Source of the DNA: Flavobacteriales bacterium
GTDB taxonomy: Bacteria > Bacteroidota > Bacteroidia > Flavobacteriales_F > PHOS-HE28
Reading direction: 5' to 3'
DNA: 64,000 bases
Assembly: GCA_026129465.1 (NCBI GenBank)
Contig: JAHCIA010000001.1
Coordinates: forward strand, 2,679,964 to 2,743,963
Shown here: positions 54,161 to 63,998 of the stretch, one piece after another
Position numbering within the stretch: position 1 is the stretch's first letter
Layout of the letters: every line of letters starts with the position of its first letter
Translations under genes and position numbers: made by a program
Notes under the pieces: model-generated
Database searches by the model: none
Told to the model about the DNA's origin: nothing
What the model saw: only the letters and a program-made list of their open reading frames with translations

Positions 54161-56257
54161 ATGCGTTCCGCGATCCTGTTCCCCTTGTTGCTGGCCGCAT
54201 CGGCCCTGTTCGCGCAACCCTACCGGCCCCACCAGGAAAGCCGCCACGGCTGGCACCTATCGCCGCACGGCACCATACGCGTACTGGTGCTCTTCGCCGA
54301 GATCGAGTGGGACCTGACGCCGGACAAGGACCCCCAGCCGCAGGCGACCGAACGCTGGCCGAAAGGGGAGTTGCCCACCTGGCGAGACGACCTTTTCGAT
54401 CCCCATCCGATGCCGGTTCCCCAGGCCATGGTGTCACGCTACTACCATGACATCTCATTGGGCAATTACGTGGTGATGGGCGACTACATGGACCGACTGG
54501 TGAAGCTTCGCCAGAGCGAATACCCTGGCATCACCGCGCAGCATGGCATCAACCGGCTGGTGGTGACAGAGGCCAACAAGTTCGGCGAGCTGCGCACACG
54601 CCATGGCCTGGGGGTGGACGACTTCGACCTTTGGAAGCGTGGTGGCAGACCGGGCCAGCCCAAGGAACAGGGGCCGGACGACCCGCACAGCTACGACCAT
54701 GTGATGGTGATCCTGCGCAACAGCCCATTCACGCACGGCCAGGGCAGCGTGGACGCAGGCAGTCCCGGCAAGCTGTTCGGCCACGAGAGCGATTCACAAA
54801 GCCGCTTCGGGGGCATGAACGCCCTGCCCTTCGAGATCCTCAAGCACGAGTACAACCATCTGCTGCTCGGCGGTAACAACTTCCACAGCGGTGGCGGCAA
54901 CGCGGCGGTGTTCCTCAGCTTCTTTCCCTTCCTGCAAGGAGGCTGGAGCATGATGGGCGCGGCCTTCAGCAGTCTGCTCACCTGCAGCGCGTGGGACCGC
55001 GACCGGCTCGACTGGAAATCCGAGGGTGCGACCCACCGCATCCGTGCGCGCGATACGCAGGGCCGCGAGGTGGATGGCGACCTCGATCCCCTTGATGGGG
55101 ACACCGGCGTCTTCGTGCTGCGCGACTTCGTGCCCTCCGGTGACGCGCTCCGCATCCGCATGCCCTTCCTTGCCGACGAACTGCATCAGCAATGGCTGTG
55201 GATCGAGAACCACCAGGGCTTCCACCGCAATGGCAGTCCAACCGACCGCTTCCATTGGGAGGACGCCGGACCCTGCATCGACCCCATCGAACCCGGCTTG
55301 TTCATGCAGATGCAGGTGGACCGCGAGAAGAGGGAAGGCACCAGCATCTACGATGGCCACGCCGACTATCTGAGGCCTCTGCCCGCCAACGGCAACTTCG
55401 ACCTGTACCTGCGCGGCGACACCATCCGCGGCACTTGTCCCTTCGGCGGTGAGGCGCGCCCCTATATCCTGGACGATCGCCTGGCCAATCCGCTAACCGG
55501 CAACCACGAGCAGGAGATGCCGCTCTACGACCGTGATGGCGATGGTGCGCTGCAACGGGGCCATCATTGGGTGCCGGGTACGCGCATCCACCAAGGGCGC
55601 ATGCTCGACAAGGCCGTGCTCTTCGGGCGGCCCGAGCACGCCTTCCGCATGAACGGCAAGCGCAAGCTGGGCATGGGCACCAACCCCTCCAGCGCCAATA
55701 TGCTCACGCTGGTGGGCGCGCATGGCACGGACATGCACCAGGGAGGGCCGCCCAATGTGCGGGTCATCCACCTCAATGGTATTTCCGTGGAGCTGCTGGC
55801 GATGGCGGAGAACGGCGACGCCACCGTGCGTGTGCGCAGCGGCGATACGCTGCTGGAGGAGGACGTGCGCTGGTGCGCGGACAGCATCGTGCTGCCGCCG
55901 CTGCGCGGATACGATGGCCATGCGCTGGTGCTGGCACCGGGCCGCACCCTGGTGCTGGACCGTTCAGGCACGCCCACCCGCCTGGACAAGCCCGAGAGAG
56001 CCGGCGGTCAACTGTGGTACAGCAAGCCCACCCGCTTCACAGTGGCCAGCGGTTCACGCATGTGGCTGAAGCGCGGAAGCACATTGGAGTTGCGCAACGG
56101 ATCGGAGGTGCACCTGATGCCCGGCAGCCTGTTGAAGCTGGAGGACAAAGCGGCCATCAAGGTGAGGTCCGGACGTGTGGTGCTGAATGGCGATGCGCGC
56201 ATCGATGCCCCGAGAAAGGTGTTGAAGAGGCTGCGCGTGGTGCGCCTGCCGGGCTGA
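54161..56257 (+). CDS. Secreted M6-like HExxH zincin
   Basis: 698 residues with signal peptide MRSAILFPLLLAASALFAQ (start ATG 54161 chosen for it). The front half looks like an M6-type immune-inhibitor peptidase: TIRVLVLFAEIEWDLTPD, RYYHDISLGNYVVMGDYMD, then HEYNHLLLGGNNFHSGGG near residue 230 with the HExxH zinc motif. A beta-rich region follows, and the end is a chain of short beta elements (SRMWLKRGSTLELRNGSEVHLMPGSLLKLEDKAAIKVRSGRVVL), like an LPxT-type or filamentous beta tail. No standard T9SS tail is obvious. Peptidase activity is inferred from fold and motif. Confidence 0.75.
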   Translation: MRSAILFPLLLAASALFAQPYRPHQESRHGWHLSPHGTIRVLVLFAEIEWDLTPDKDPQPQATERWPKGELPTWRDDLFDPHPMPVPQAMVSRYYHDISLGNYVVMGDYMDRLVKLRQSEYPGITAQHGINRLVVTEANKFGELRTRHGLGVDDFDLWKRGGRPGQPKEQGPDDPHSYDHVMVILRNSPFTHGQGSVDAGSPGKLFGHESDSQSRFGGMNALPFEILKHEYNHLLLGGNNFHSGGGNAAVFLSFFPFLQGGWSMMGAAFSSLLTCSAWDRDRLDWKSEGATHRIRARDTQGREVDGDLDPLDGDTGVFVLRDFVPSGDALRIRMPFLADELHQQWLWIENHQGFHRNGSPTDRFHWEDAGPCIDPIEPGLFMQMQVDREKREGTSIYDGHADYLRPLPANGNFDLYLRGDTIRGTCPFGGEARPYILDDRLANPLTGNHEQEMPLYDRDGDGALQRGHHWVPGTRIHQGRMLDKAVLFGRPEHAFRMNGKRKLGMGTNPSSANMLTLVGAHGTDMHQGGPPNVRVIHLNGISVELLAMAENGDATVRVRSGDTLLEEDVRWCADSIVLPPLRGYDGHALVLAPGRTLVLDRSGTPTRLDKPERAGGQLWYSKPTRFTVASGSRMWLKRGSTLELRNGSEVHLMPGSLLKLEDKAAIKVRSGRVVLNGDARIDAPRKVLKRLRVVRLPG

Positions 56258-56266
56258 TCGCCGCGG

Positions 56267-58168
56267 TCAGTAGGCGCGTACGTTGCGCCCCTCCATGTAG
56301 TTGATGAAGGCGCGGTTCACCACGCGATTGCCGCCGGGCGTGGGGTAGTCGCCCGTGAAGTACCAGTCGCCCGTATGGCCGGGGCAGGCGGCGTGGAGGC
56401 CCTCGATGCTCTGGAACACGAGCTTCACTTCCGCGTTGATGCCCTGGGGCGTGAGCAGCTCGGCCATCTTGTCCGAGACACGCTCCGGTGTGAAGGGCCT
56501 GTAGATGTCCTTCACCACGTTCTCCTGTTCGGCCAGCGGACGGCCCACCATGGCCAAGGCGCGGTCATAGACGTCATCGATGATGTTCTCCTGCTTGGTC
56601 TCCTTCAGCAAGGCGATGGCCGCCCGGAAGGCCGCGAGGTCGCCCATCTTCGCCATGTCGATGCCGTAGCAATCCGGATAGCGGATCTGCGGCGCGCTGC
56701 TCACCACCACGATGCGCTTCGGACCCAGCCGGTCCAGCATCTTCAGGATGCTCTGTTTCAAGGTGGTGCCGCGCACGATGCTGTCGTCGATCACCACCAG
56801 GCTGTCCACGCCGGCGCGCACGGTGCCGTAGGTGATGTCGTACACGTGGGCCACCAGGTCGTCGCGGTCGTCATCGGCGGTGATGAAGGTGCGCAACTTG
56901 GCGTCCTTGATGGCCACCTTTTCCAGTCGCGGGCGCAACTCCAGGATGGCGCGCAGTTTCGCCGGGTCGGGCGAAGGGCCGAGTTCCAGGATGCGCCGTT
57001 CTTTCAGGGCGTTGAGGCGGTCCTCCATTTCCTTCAGCATGCCGTAGCAGGCCACCTCGGCGGTGTTGGGGATGAAGCTGAAGACGGTGTGCTCCAGATC
57101 GTGCTCCACCACCTCGAGGATCGCGGGGCACACGCTGCGGCCCAGTGCGATGCGCTCGCGGTACACGTCCTGGTCGCTGCCCCGGCTGAAGTAGATGCGC
57201 TCGAAGCTGCACGATCGTTTGGACAGCGGCTCCCTGATCTGTTCCTCCGCGTAGGAGCCGTCCTTGCGGATGATGAGCGCATGGCCCGGCCGCACTTCCT
57301 GCACGGCTTCGGTGGGCAGGTTGAAGGCGGTCTGGATGGCGGGGCGCTCGCTGGCCACCACCACCACTTCCTCATCGGCGTACCAGTAGGCCGGGCGTAT
57401 GCCGGAAGGATCGCGCAGCACGAAGGCGTCGCCATGGCCGATGAGGCCCGCCAGCGCGTAGCCCCCGTCAAAGTCGGCCGCGCTGTTGGTGAGGATGGTG
57501 CGCACATCGAGCTTCTCGCTGATCACCTGTGTGATCTGCCGCTCGTTGTAGCCCAGCTGCCGGTGCATCGCGGCGAGGCGGTCGTTCTCCACATCCAGGA
57601 AGTGGCCGATCTTTTCCAGCACCGTCATGGTGTCGCTGCGCTCCTTGGGATGCTGGCCGATGGAGACGAGCAGGTCGAAGAGCTCGTCCACGTTGGTCAT
57701 GTTGAAGTTGCCGGCCACCACCAGGTTGCGCGTCATCCAGTTGTTGAGGCGGCGGCGTGGGTGGCAGTTCTCCAGGCTGTCGCGCCCGAAGGTGGCGTAG
57801 CGCAGATGGCCCAGCAGCACCTCGCCCAGGAAGGGCACCCGGTCGCGTAGCCGGGCGAGGTCGGTGGCCATGGCGGGGTCCTCTTTCAGGGCCTCGGCAT
57901 AGCCGCGATAGACCGTGCCGAAGATCTTCTGGATGGCCTGCTTGTCCGTGCTGCGCTCGCGATCGATGTAGTTGAGGCCCGGTGCGGGATCGATCTTGAT
58001 GGAGGCGATGCCAGCCCCGTCCTGCCCGCGATTGTGCTGCTTCTCCATCAGGAGATACAGCTTGTTGAGGCCGTAAAGGGCGGTGCCGTGCCGTTGCTGG
58101 TAGTGGTCCAACGGCTTGCGCAGGCGGATGAGCGCTATGCCGCATTCATGCTTGATCGCGTCGCTCAT
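56267..58168 (-). CDS. purF: Amidophosphoribosyltransferase (Bacteroidota-type, long)
   Basis: 633 residues, first step of purine synthesis: PRPP plus glutamine to 5-phosphoribosylamine. The class II glutaminase Cys is C10, after MSDAIKHE (HECGIAL), probably exposed by cleavage of a short propeptide; its partner residues include NRGQDGAGIAS and GHLRYATFG. The PRPP-binding motif is VVIDDSIVRGTT (about 459-470). This form, about 130 residues longer than E. coli PurF, is usual in Bacteroidota. The ATG at 58168 is chosen; a TACCTTTG box on the minus strand at 58205-58212 supports it. Confidence 0.93.
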   Translation of the reverse strand: MSDAIKHECGIALIRLRKPLDHYQQRHGTALYGLNKLYLLMEKQHNRGQDGAGIASIKIDPAPGLNYIDRERSTDKQAIQKIFGTVYRGYAEALKEDPAMATDLARLRDRVPFLGEVLLGHLRYATFGRDSLENCHPRRRLNNWMTRNLVVAGNFNMTNVDELFDLLVSIGQHPKERSDTMTVLEKIGHFLDVENDRLAAMHRQLGYNERQITQVISEKLDVRTILTNSAADFDGGYALAGLIGHGDAFVLRDPSGIRPAYWYADEEVVVVASERPAIQTAFNLPTEAVQEVRPGHALIIRKDGSYAEEQIREPLSKRSCSFERIYFSRGSDQDVYRERIALGRSVCPAILEVVEHDLEHTVFSFIPNTAEVACYGMLKEMEDRLNALKERRILELGPSPDPAKLRAILELRPRLEKVAIKDAKLRTFITADDDRDDLVAHVYDITYGTVRAGVDSLVVIDDSIVRGTTLKQSILKMLDRLGPKRIVVVSSAPQIRYPDCYGIDMAKMGDLAAFRAAIALLKETKQENIIDDVYDRALAMVGRPLAEQENVVKDIYRPFTPERVSDKMAELLTPQGINAEVKLVFQSIEGLHAACPGHTGDWYFTGDYPTPGGNRVVNRAFINYMEGRNVRAY

Positions 58169-58204
58169 GCTCCGGCGCGGAGGACCCTCGGCCCCGCCGC
58201 GCGG

Positions 58205-58212
58205 CAAAGGTA
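58205..58212 (-). promoter_or_regulatory. -7 promoter box TACCTTTG for purF
   Basis: Exact TAnnTTTG match on the minus strand, 36 bases upstream of the purF ATG. Confidence 0.6.
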
Positions 58213-58301
58213 GGCAGTGCCACCTTGGGGCACCGAGCAACCCCGGGCGCCCCGCGTAGGTCATCAAGGCGTATTTTGGTGTCCCTCCACCTCCCTGCCC
58301 G

Positions 58302-61300
58302 GTGCGCATCCCAGCGTTCATCATCCTTTTGGCCACACCCCTGGCGCTGCTGGGTCATGCCCCGGCGGTGACCTTCACGGAGAACCGTGGGCAGTGGCCC
58401 GGCCAGGTGCTGTACCGCGCCATGCTGCCTGGTGGCGCCCTCTTCGTGGAGGCCGGCGCGTTCACCTATGTGCAGTACAGCGGGCTGGACCTGCACCGCC
58501 ATGCCCGGCCCGATGACGGCGGCCCGCAACCCGTGCCGCGTGGGCATGCCTACCGCGTGCATTTCCTGGGTGGACAGGCAAGCGGCCACGAGGGCAAAGC
58601 CACCTTGCCGCATTATGAGAACCACTTCATCGGGAACGATCCCGACCATTGGGGTGGTGGTTGTGCGGTACATGGCGAGGTGTGGCTGCGCGAGGTCTGG
58701 CCGGGGATCGACATCCGGCTGGATGGCAGGCACGGCTTGAAGTACGATGTGCTGGTGGCCCCCGGTGCCGACCCCGCCTTGGCGCGCTTCCGCTACGAAG
58801 GGCACGACGGACTGGCCGTGAAGGACCGCGAGCTGCACATCGCCCTCAGCACAGGCCTGGTGGTGGAAGAGGCGCCGGTGGTCTTCCATGCCGTGGGTGG
58901 CGACCGCAACCCCGTGCGCGCCGAGTACGCCTTGCGCGGCGACCTGCTCTCCTTTCGACTGCCCGATGGCCACGATGTGACACTGCCCTTGACCATCGAT
59001 CCGGTGCTCACCTTCAGCAGCTTCAGTGGCAGCACGGCGGACAACTTCGGATTCACAGCGACTTACGACGATGATGGCCACCTCTATGGCGGGGGCATCG
59101 TCTTCGGCGCCGGCTACCCCAGCACGGTGGGGGCCTTCGACCCCACCTTCAACGGCGGGAGCATCGATGTGGGCATCAGCAAGTGGACCCCCACGGGCAA
59201 TGCGCTGGTATGGAGCACCTACATCGGGGGCAATGGTAACGAGGCGCCCCACAGCCTGGTGGTGAATGAACAGAACGAACTGTATGTGATGGGCAGCACG
59301 GGTTCGGCGAACTTCCCCACCACACCGGGCTGCTTCGACAACACCTTCGGCGGCGGCCCCATGCTGCTGATCCCCGGCGGCGGCTACGGCTTCGATTTCC
59401 CGCAGGGTTCGGATGTCTTCCTCACCCACCTCAATGCGGCGGGTACGGCCCTGATAGGTTCAACCTACATCGGCGGCAGCGGAAACGACGGGGTGAACAC
59501 CTCCCCGCTGTACTACAACTACGGCGACCCCTTTCGTGGCGAGGTGGCCTTGGACCCCGACGGCAACCCCTTGGTGGCCACCTGCACGGCCAGCCAGAAC
59601 ATGCCCACCAGCCCCGGAGCACCACAGGATAGTTACGCGGGCGGCCCGCTGGACGCCTACTTCTGCCGCTTCGACCCCACGCTGAGCACGCTGCTCTGGG
59701 GCACCTACTACGGTGGTGTGGGTTCTGATGGGGGCTTCGGCATCCAGGTGAACAGCCAGGGCCATGTGTATGTCACCGGCGGCACCAACAGCAACAACCT
59801 GCCCATGATGGGCAACCCGCTGCACCCGGCGCAGCTCGGCGGTATCGACGGCTATGTGGCGCGTTTCAGCCCCGCGGGCAACACCTTGTTGGCCTCGACC
59901 TATCTGGGCACCGCGGCCTATGACCAGAGCTACTTCGTGCAGTTGGACCCGGCGGACAACGTGTATGTGGTGGGCCAGACGCGTGGCAACTATCCGGTGA
60001 CACCCGGCAAGTACGCCAATCCGGGCAGCAGCCAGTTCATCCACAAGATCAGCAGCGACCTGGGCACTTCCATCTGGAGCACGCGCATCGGCAATGGCAG
60101 CGGGGTGGAAGACATCGCCCCATCGGCATTCCTCGTGGCCAACTGCGGGCAGATCTACTTCAGTGGCTGGGGCGGCCAGACCAACAACATCGGCACGCCC
60201 ACCAACAGCAACACCAACAACCTGCCCATCACGCCCGGCGCCTACCAGACCACCACCGACGGCAGTGACTTCTACCTGATGGTGCTGGAGCCCGATGCCG
60301 AAGGCCTCAACTACGCCACCTATTTCGGTGGGTCCGCCTCGGAGCATGTGGACGGTGGCACCAGCCGATTCGACAAGAACGGCAAGGTGTACCAAGCGGT
60401 CTGCGCGGCCTGTGGCGCGGGCAGCTTCCCAACCACCCCGGGCGCCTGGAGCACCAATGCGGGCCACCCCAACTGCAACCTGGGCGTGTTCAAGTTCGAT
60501 CTCTTCATCCCGCAGGCGGACATTGACATCGCCGGTGACAACCAGATCTGCTTCCCAGCTACGGTCCAGTTCGTGAACAACAGCACCGGCGGCAACACCT
60601 ACCTGTGGGATTTCGGCGATGGCAACACCAGCACCGAGTTCGCCCCGGCACACACCTATACGCAGGAAGGCGTGTTCATCGTGACGATGACCATGACCGA
60701 CCAATACGGCTGCTCACAGCCCGCCACCAGCAGCATCGAGATCACCAGCCTGCCACCGCCGGTGGCCGGCATCGAACCGGTGCTCCCCATCTGCCCGGGT
60801 GGAAGCCTGCAACTCTTCGGTGTGGACGCCGAGGCCTGGCAGTGGTCTCCGCCGGAGATCTTCGAGAACGCTTTCGTGCAGAACCCCATCGCCACGCTGG
60901 ATAGCGCCATGACCATCCAGTTGGTGGTGACCGGCGTGTGCGGCACGGACACGGCCTGGGTGGAGGTGGAGTTCATCCCGGCCACCGGATCCTCGCAACC
61001 CGATGTGGACATGTGCCTCGGTGCCGGTGTGACCCTGACCACCATGGGCGCAGGCACCTTCGTATGGTCGCCGGTCATAGGGCTCTCCGATCCCTTCTCG
61101 CCCGCACCGGTCGCCAATCCGACGGACACCACCACCTACGTGGTCACCATCACCACACCGGAAGGCTGCGTGGTGATCGATTCGGTGACGGTGAACGTGG
61201 TGGTGATGGAACCCATGCCCACACTCCAGGACACGGCGATCTGCCTGGGATCTTCGGTGCAACTCTTCGGTCCGGATGGGAACCAATGGCTGTGGCAGCC

Positions 61301-62153
61301 CGCGCCGGGCATCAGCACACTGGATGTGCAGAACCCCGTGGTAAGCCCCACGGAACCCACCCTGTATGTGGTCACGGCCTACAACATCTGTGGCTTCATG
61401 CTGGACAGTGCTTTCGTGGACGTGATCACAGTGAACGCGATGGCCTGGCCGGACACGATCATCTGCCCGGGATCTCCTGTACCGCTCTTCGCCACCGGTG
61501 GCGTGTCCTACAATTGGTCGCCGCCGGAAGGGTTGGACAACGCCAGCATCGCGAACCCCGTGGCCACGGTCTTCCAGCAGACGACCTTCACCGTCACCGC
61601 CACCGACGCACTGGGCTGTGAAGGCAGCGCCTCGCTCACCATCGGCATGCTGCCCGACCCGCCGGTGTGGGCCACCGGGGATGCGGTGATCGAACTGGGC
61701 GACCAGGTGTGGATCGAAGCCTTTGGCGATGGCACTTTCGAATGGACACCACCGATCTGGCTCGATTGCCCCACCTGCCCGGGCACCATCGCCACACCGC
61801 AACAGACCACCACCTACACGGTGACGATCACCGCGGGCAACGGCTGCACCAACACCGCCACGATCACCATCATCCTCAACGGCACCCTCTTCGTGCCGAA
61901 CACCTTCACGCCGAACGGGGATGGAGACAACGACTTCTTCTTCGCCCTGGGCTCGGAGATCAAGACCTTCCGCCTGCTCATCTTCGACCGCTGGGGTATC
62001 GAGTTTTTCCGCACTGAGAGCCTCGATGGCCGGTGGGACGGCACCTACCGTGGCCGCGAAGCACCGATCGACACATACGTCTGGCGCATCGATCTGGAGG
62101 AGCTCTCCGGCGAGCGCCGCACCGTGTTCGGGCACGTGAACCTGATCCGCTGA
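58302..62153 (+). CDS. Giant type-B T9SS protein with SBBP repeats and PKD domain
   Basis: 1283 residues from GTG 58302, giving signal peptide MRIPAFIILLATPLALLGHA. About 25-230 is a DUF7948-like beta domain (TFTENRGQWPGQVLYRA). Next come SBBP beta-propeller repeats (LVWSTYIGGNGNEAPHSLVV, LLWGTYYGGVGSDGG, STYLGTAAYDQSYFVQLDPADNVYVVG) to about residue 720. A PKD domain follows (NTYLWDFGDGNTSTEFAPAHTY, about 755-835), then four to five Ig-like repeats with IC.GS.V(Q/P)LFG elements. The last 85 residues (FVPNTFTPNGDGDNDFFF ... FDRWGIEFFRTESLDGRWDG) are a CHU_C/gliding-motility type B sorting domain. Surface-exposed; adhesion or motility role inferred. Confidence 0.92.
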   Translation: MRIPAFIILLATPLALLGHAPAVTFTENRGQWPGQVLYRAMLPGGALFVEAGAFTYVQYSGLDLHRHARPDDGGPQPVPRGHAYRVHFLGGQASGHEGKATLPHYENHFIGNDPDHWGGGCAVHGEVWLREVWPGIDIRLDGRHGLKYDVLVAPGADPALARFRYEGHDGLAVKDRELHIALSTGLVVEEAPVVFHAVGGDRNPVRAEYALRGDLLSFRLPDGHDVTLPLTIDPVLTFSSFSGSTADNFGFTATYDDDGHLYGGGIVFGAGYPSTVGAFDPTFNGGSIDVGISKWTPTGNALVWSTYIGGNGNEAPHSLVVNEQNELYVMGSTGSANFPTTPGCFDNTFGGGPMLLIPGGGYGFDFPQGSDVFLTHLNAAGTALIGSTYIGGSGNDGVNTSPLYYNYGDPFRGEVALDPDGNPLVATCTASQNMPTSPGAPQDSYAGGPLDAYFCRFDPTLSTLLWGTYYGGVGSDGGFGIQVNSQGHVYVTGGTNSNNLPMMGNPLHPAQLGGIDGYVARFSPAGNTLLASTYLGTAAYDQSYFVQLDPADNVYVVGQTRGNYPVTPGKYANPGSSQFIHKISSDLGTSIWSTRIGNGSGVEDIAPSAFLVANCGQIYFSGWGGQTNNIGTPTNSNTNNLPITPGAYQTTTDGSDFYLMVLEPDAEGLNYATYFGGSASEHVDGGTSRFDKNGKVYQAVCAACGAGSFPTTPGAWSTNAGHPNCNLGVFKFDLFIPQADIDIAGDNQICFPATVQFVNNSTGGNTYLWDFGDGNTSTEFAPAHTYTQEGVFIVTMTMTDQYGCSQPATSSIEITSLPPPVAGIEPVLPICPGGSLQLFGVDAEAWQWSPPEIFENAFVQNPIATLDSAMTIQLVVTGVCGTDTAWVEVEFIPATGSSQPDVDMCLGAGVTLTTMGAGTFVWSPVIGLSDPFSPAPVANPTDTTTYVVTITTPEGCVVIDSVTVNVVVMEPMPTLQDTAICLGSSVQLFGPDGNQWLWQPAPGISTLDVQNPVVSPTEPTLYVVTAYNICGFMLDSAFVDVITVNAMAWPDTIICPGSPVPLFATGGVSYNWSPPEGLDNASIANPVATVFQQTTFTVTATDALGCEGSASLTIGMLPDPPVWATGDAVIELGDQVWIEAFGDGTFEWTPPIWLDCPTCPGTIATPQQTTTYTVTITAGNGCTNTATITIILNGTLFVPNTFTPNGDGDNDFFFALGSEIKTFRLLIFDRWGIEFFRTESLDGRWDGTYRGREAPIDTYVWRIDLEELSGERRTVFGHVNLIR

Positions 62154-62160
62154 TCGGTGC

Positions 62161-63189
62161 TCAATCGGGCAGAAAGGCCCTTGCCTCCAACCCCATCCAT
62201 CGCATGGCCGCGCCACTCAGGAGCATCTCCTTTCGGGCATCATCCCAAGGCATGCTGCGGATGAGCTGGCCGGGTTCCAGTTCGCCCAGCGGGAAGGGAT
62301 AGTCGGTGCCGAGCGCCACCCGCTCGGCGCCCAGGAGGTCCACCACATAGCCCAGCATGGTGGGGTCGTGCACCAGCGCATCGATCCAGAAGCGGCCGAG
62401 GTACGCGCGCGGGTCCACAGGATTGTCCACGGCGCAGAGATCAGGGCGCACTTGGAAGCCATGGGCGATGCGGCCTACGGTGGCCGGGAAGGAGCCACCG
62501 CCATGGGCGAAGGCCACGCGCAACGCGGGCAGCCGCTCCAGCAGCCCGCTGAAGATCATGGAGGTGATGGCCACGGTGGTCTCCACCGGCATGCCCACCA
62601 GCCAGGGCATCCAGTATTTGTCCAGCCGATCGGCGCCCATCATGTCCCAGGGATGCACGAACACCGCCATGTCCAGCGCGGCGCAGGCGGCGAAGAAATC
62701 GAAGAGTCGCGGCTCGCCCAGGTTGATGCCGTTGATGTGCGTGCCGATCTGCACGCCCACCAGGCCGATGCGCTTGCAGCGCTCCAGCTCCTGGATGGCG
62801 AGCGAGACATCCTGCATGGGCACGGTGCCCAGGCCAGTGAACCGTTTCGGCCAGCGTTGCACGATGCCCGCGATGTGGTCGTTGAGGAACATCGACAGGT
62901 CCAGCGTGTCGTGCGGCTTGGCCCAGTAGCTGAACATCACCGGCACGGTGCTGAGCACCTGTACATGCACGCCATGCTGGTCGCATTCGGCGATGCGCGT
63001 GGCGGGATCCCAGCAGTTGGCCTGTACCTCGCGGAAGAACTTGTCGTCCATCATCATGCGTGCGCAGCCCGGCCGGTGGTGGTCCAGATGGATGAATCCC
63101 CGGTAGCCGTACTTGGCGCCGAAATCCGGGATGTTCTCCGGCAGGATGTGCGTGTGGATGTCGACGGTGAGGGGCCCGGTCATGCGCAT
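62161..63189 (-). CDS. 2-amino-3-carboxymuconate-6-semialdehyde decarboxylase (ACMSD)
   Basis: 342 residues, amidohydrolase superfamily. The metal-binding HTH is in DIHTHILPE (H12, H14); further His in VHPWDMMG (about 177) and the Asp in [10 protein letters not shown] (about 300). ACMSD signatures are HTHILPE(N)IPDF and [20 protein letters not shown]. It removes CO2 from the product of 3-hydroxyanthranilate dioxygenase, sending kynurenine carbon to degradation instead of quinolinate/NAD. Start ATG 63189 abuts the dioxygenase stop at 63190; an alternative ATG is at 63183. Confidence 0.93.
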   Translation of the reverse strand: MRMTGPLTVDIHTHILPENIPDFGAKYGYRGFIHLDHHRPGCARMMMDDKFFREVQANCWDPATRIAECDQHGVHVQVLSTVPVMFSYWAKPHDTLDLSMFLNDHIAGIVQRWPKRFTGLGTVPMQDVSLAIQELERCKRIGLVGVQIGTHINGINLGEPRLFDFFAACAALDMAVFVHPWDMMGADRLDKYWMPWLVGMPVETTVAITSMIFSGLLERLPALRVAFAHGGGSFPATVGRIAHGFQVRPDLCAVDNPVDPRAYLGRFWIDALVHDPTMLGYVVDLLGAERVALGTDYPFPLGELEPGQLIRSMPWDDARKEMLLSGAAMRWMGLEARAFLPD

Positions 63190-63720
63190 CTACACGAAGC
63201 GGGGGTCGGTCGCCATCACATGGCCGCACTTCTTGCAGGTGCGCAGTTCCTCGTTGCCGTAGAACTCGCGGAAGCGCGGGATGAAGTCCTTCTCGATGTT
63301 GTGCAGCACGAAGCGGTATTCGTGCAACAGGTTGTTGCACTTTTCGCAATACCACTGGAGGCCATCCTCCAACTCGCGGTCGTCTCGCTTCACCTCGATC
63401 ACCAGGCCCACGGTGTTCGCCGGGCGGCGCGGTTGGTGGGGCACACGTGCGGGAAGCAGGAACATCTCGCCTTCCTTGATCGGGATGGTCACCGCCTTGC
63501 CATCCTCCTGGATGCCCACTTCGATGTCGCCTTCCAGCTGGTAGAAGAGCTCCTCGGTCTCGTTCCAGTGGTAGTCCTTGCGCGCGTTGGGGCCGCCCAC
63601 CACCATCACGATGTAGTCGCCTGCCTCGGCATAGAGATTCTTGTTGCCCACGGGGGGTTTCAACAGATCGCGGTTGGTGTTGACCCAGCCGCGGAGGTCG
63701 AAGGGTCTGCGGATGCTCAT
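63190..63720 (-). CDS. nbaC: 3-hydroxyanthranilate 3,4-dioxygenase
   Basis: 176 residues, cupin-fold Fe(II) dioxygenase that opens the ring of 3-hydroxyanthranilate with O2. Iron ligands are H51 and E57 (DYHWNETEE) and H95 (VPHQPRRP); R47 and R99 form the substrate site. A C-terminal rubredoxin-like zinc/iron site has C125, C128 (WYCEKC) and C162, C165 (TCKKCG), typical of the bacterial enzyme. The ATG at 63720 is chosen, with a -7-like TACCTTTA 20 bases upstream. Forms an operon with the ACMSD gene. Confidence 0.95.
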   Translation of the reverse strand: MSIRRPFDLRGWVNTNRDLLKPPVGNKNLYAEAGDYIVMVVGGPNARKDYHWNETEELFYQLEGDIEVGIQEDGKAVTIPIKEGEMFLLPARVPHQPRRPANTVGLVIEVKRDDRELEDGLQWYCEKCNNLLHEYRFVLHNIEKDFIPRFREFYGNEELRTCKKCGHVMATDPRFV

Positions 63721-63740
63721 GGCCCGGAGGTTCGTGCCGC

Positions 63741-63748
63741 TAAAGGTA
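63741..63748 (-). promoter_or_regulatory. -7-like box TACCTTTA for the kynurenine genes
   Basis: Minus-strand TACCTTTA matches TAnnTTTG at seven of eight positions and sits inside the palindrome CCGCTA-AAGG-TAGCGG, 20 bases from the dioxygenase ATG. The symmetry could also serve a regulator. Confidence 0.45.
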
Positions 63749-63764
63749 GCGGTCCGGGCGCGCC

Positions 63765-63998
63765 TTACTGCCGGGTGCTTCGGCCGGCCATCAACAGCAG
63801 GGCGCCGTTGGTGCGCATCATGTCGCGCGTGTACTTCTCGTCCTGGGTGAAGGCCTTCACACGCTTGTCCCAACTGACGATGGCGAAGGGGAAGTCCAGC
63901 GCATCGGTGTCGGTACCGTCGTACTTGGAGGAGGCCAGCATGCTCACCTCCATGTCGAGCGGCTCGAAGACCAGCTCGCCTTTGGGCAATTCGGCACG
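63765..63998 (-). CDS. Unknown protein, C-terminal fragment (cut by window end)
   Basis: The minus-strand frame enters from beyond the right edge and ends at 63765, leaving about 77 residues: RAELPKGELVFEPLDMEVSM, then SSKYDGTDTDALDFPFAIVSWDKRVKAFTQ. The TTG at 63989 is probably an internal Leu. I do not recognise the family. It lies 44 bases upstream of the dioxygenase gene on the same strand and may belong to the same kynurenine region. Confidence 0.6.
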   Translation of the reverse strand, partial: RAELPKGELVFEPLDMEVSMLASSKYDGTDTDALDFPFAIVSWDKRVKAFTQDEKYTRDMMRTNGALLLMAGRSTRQ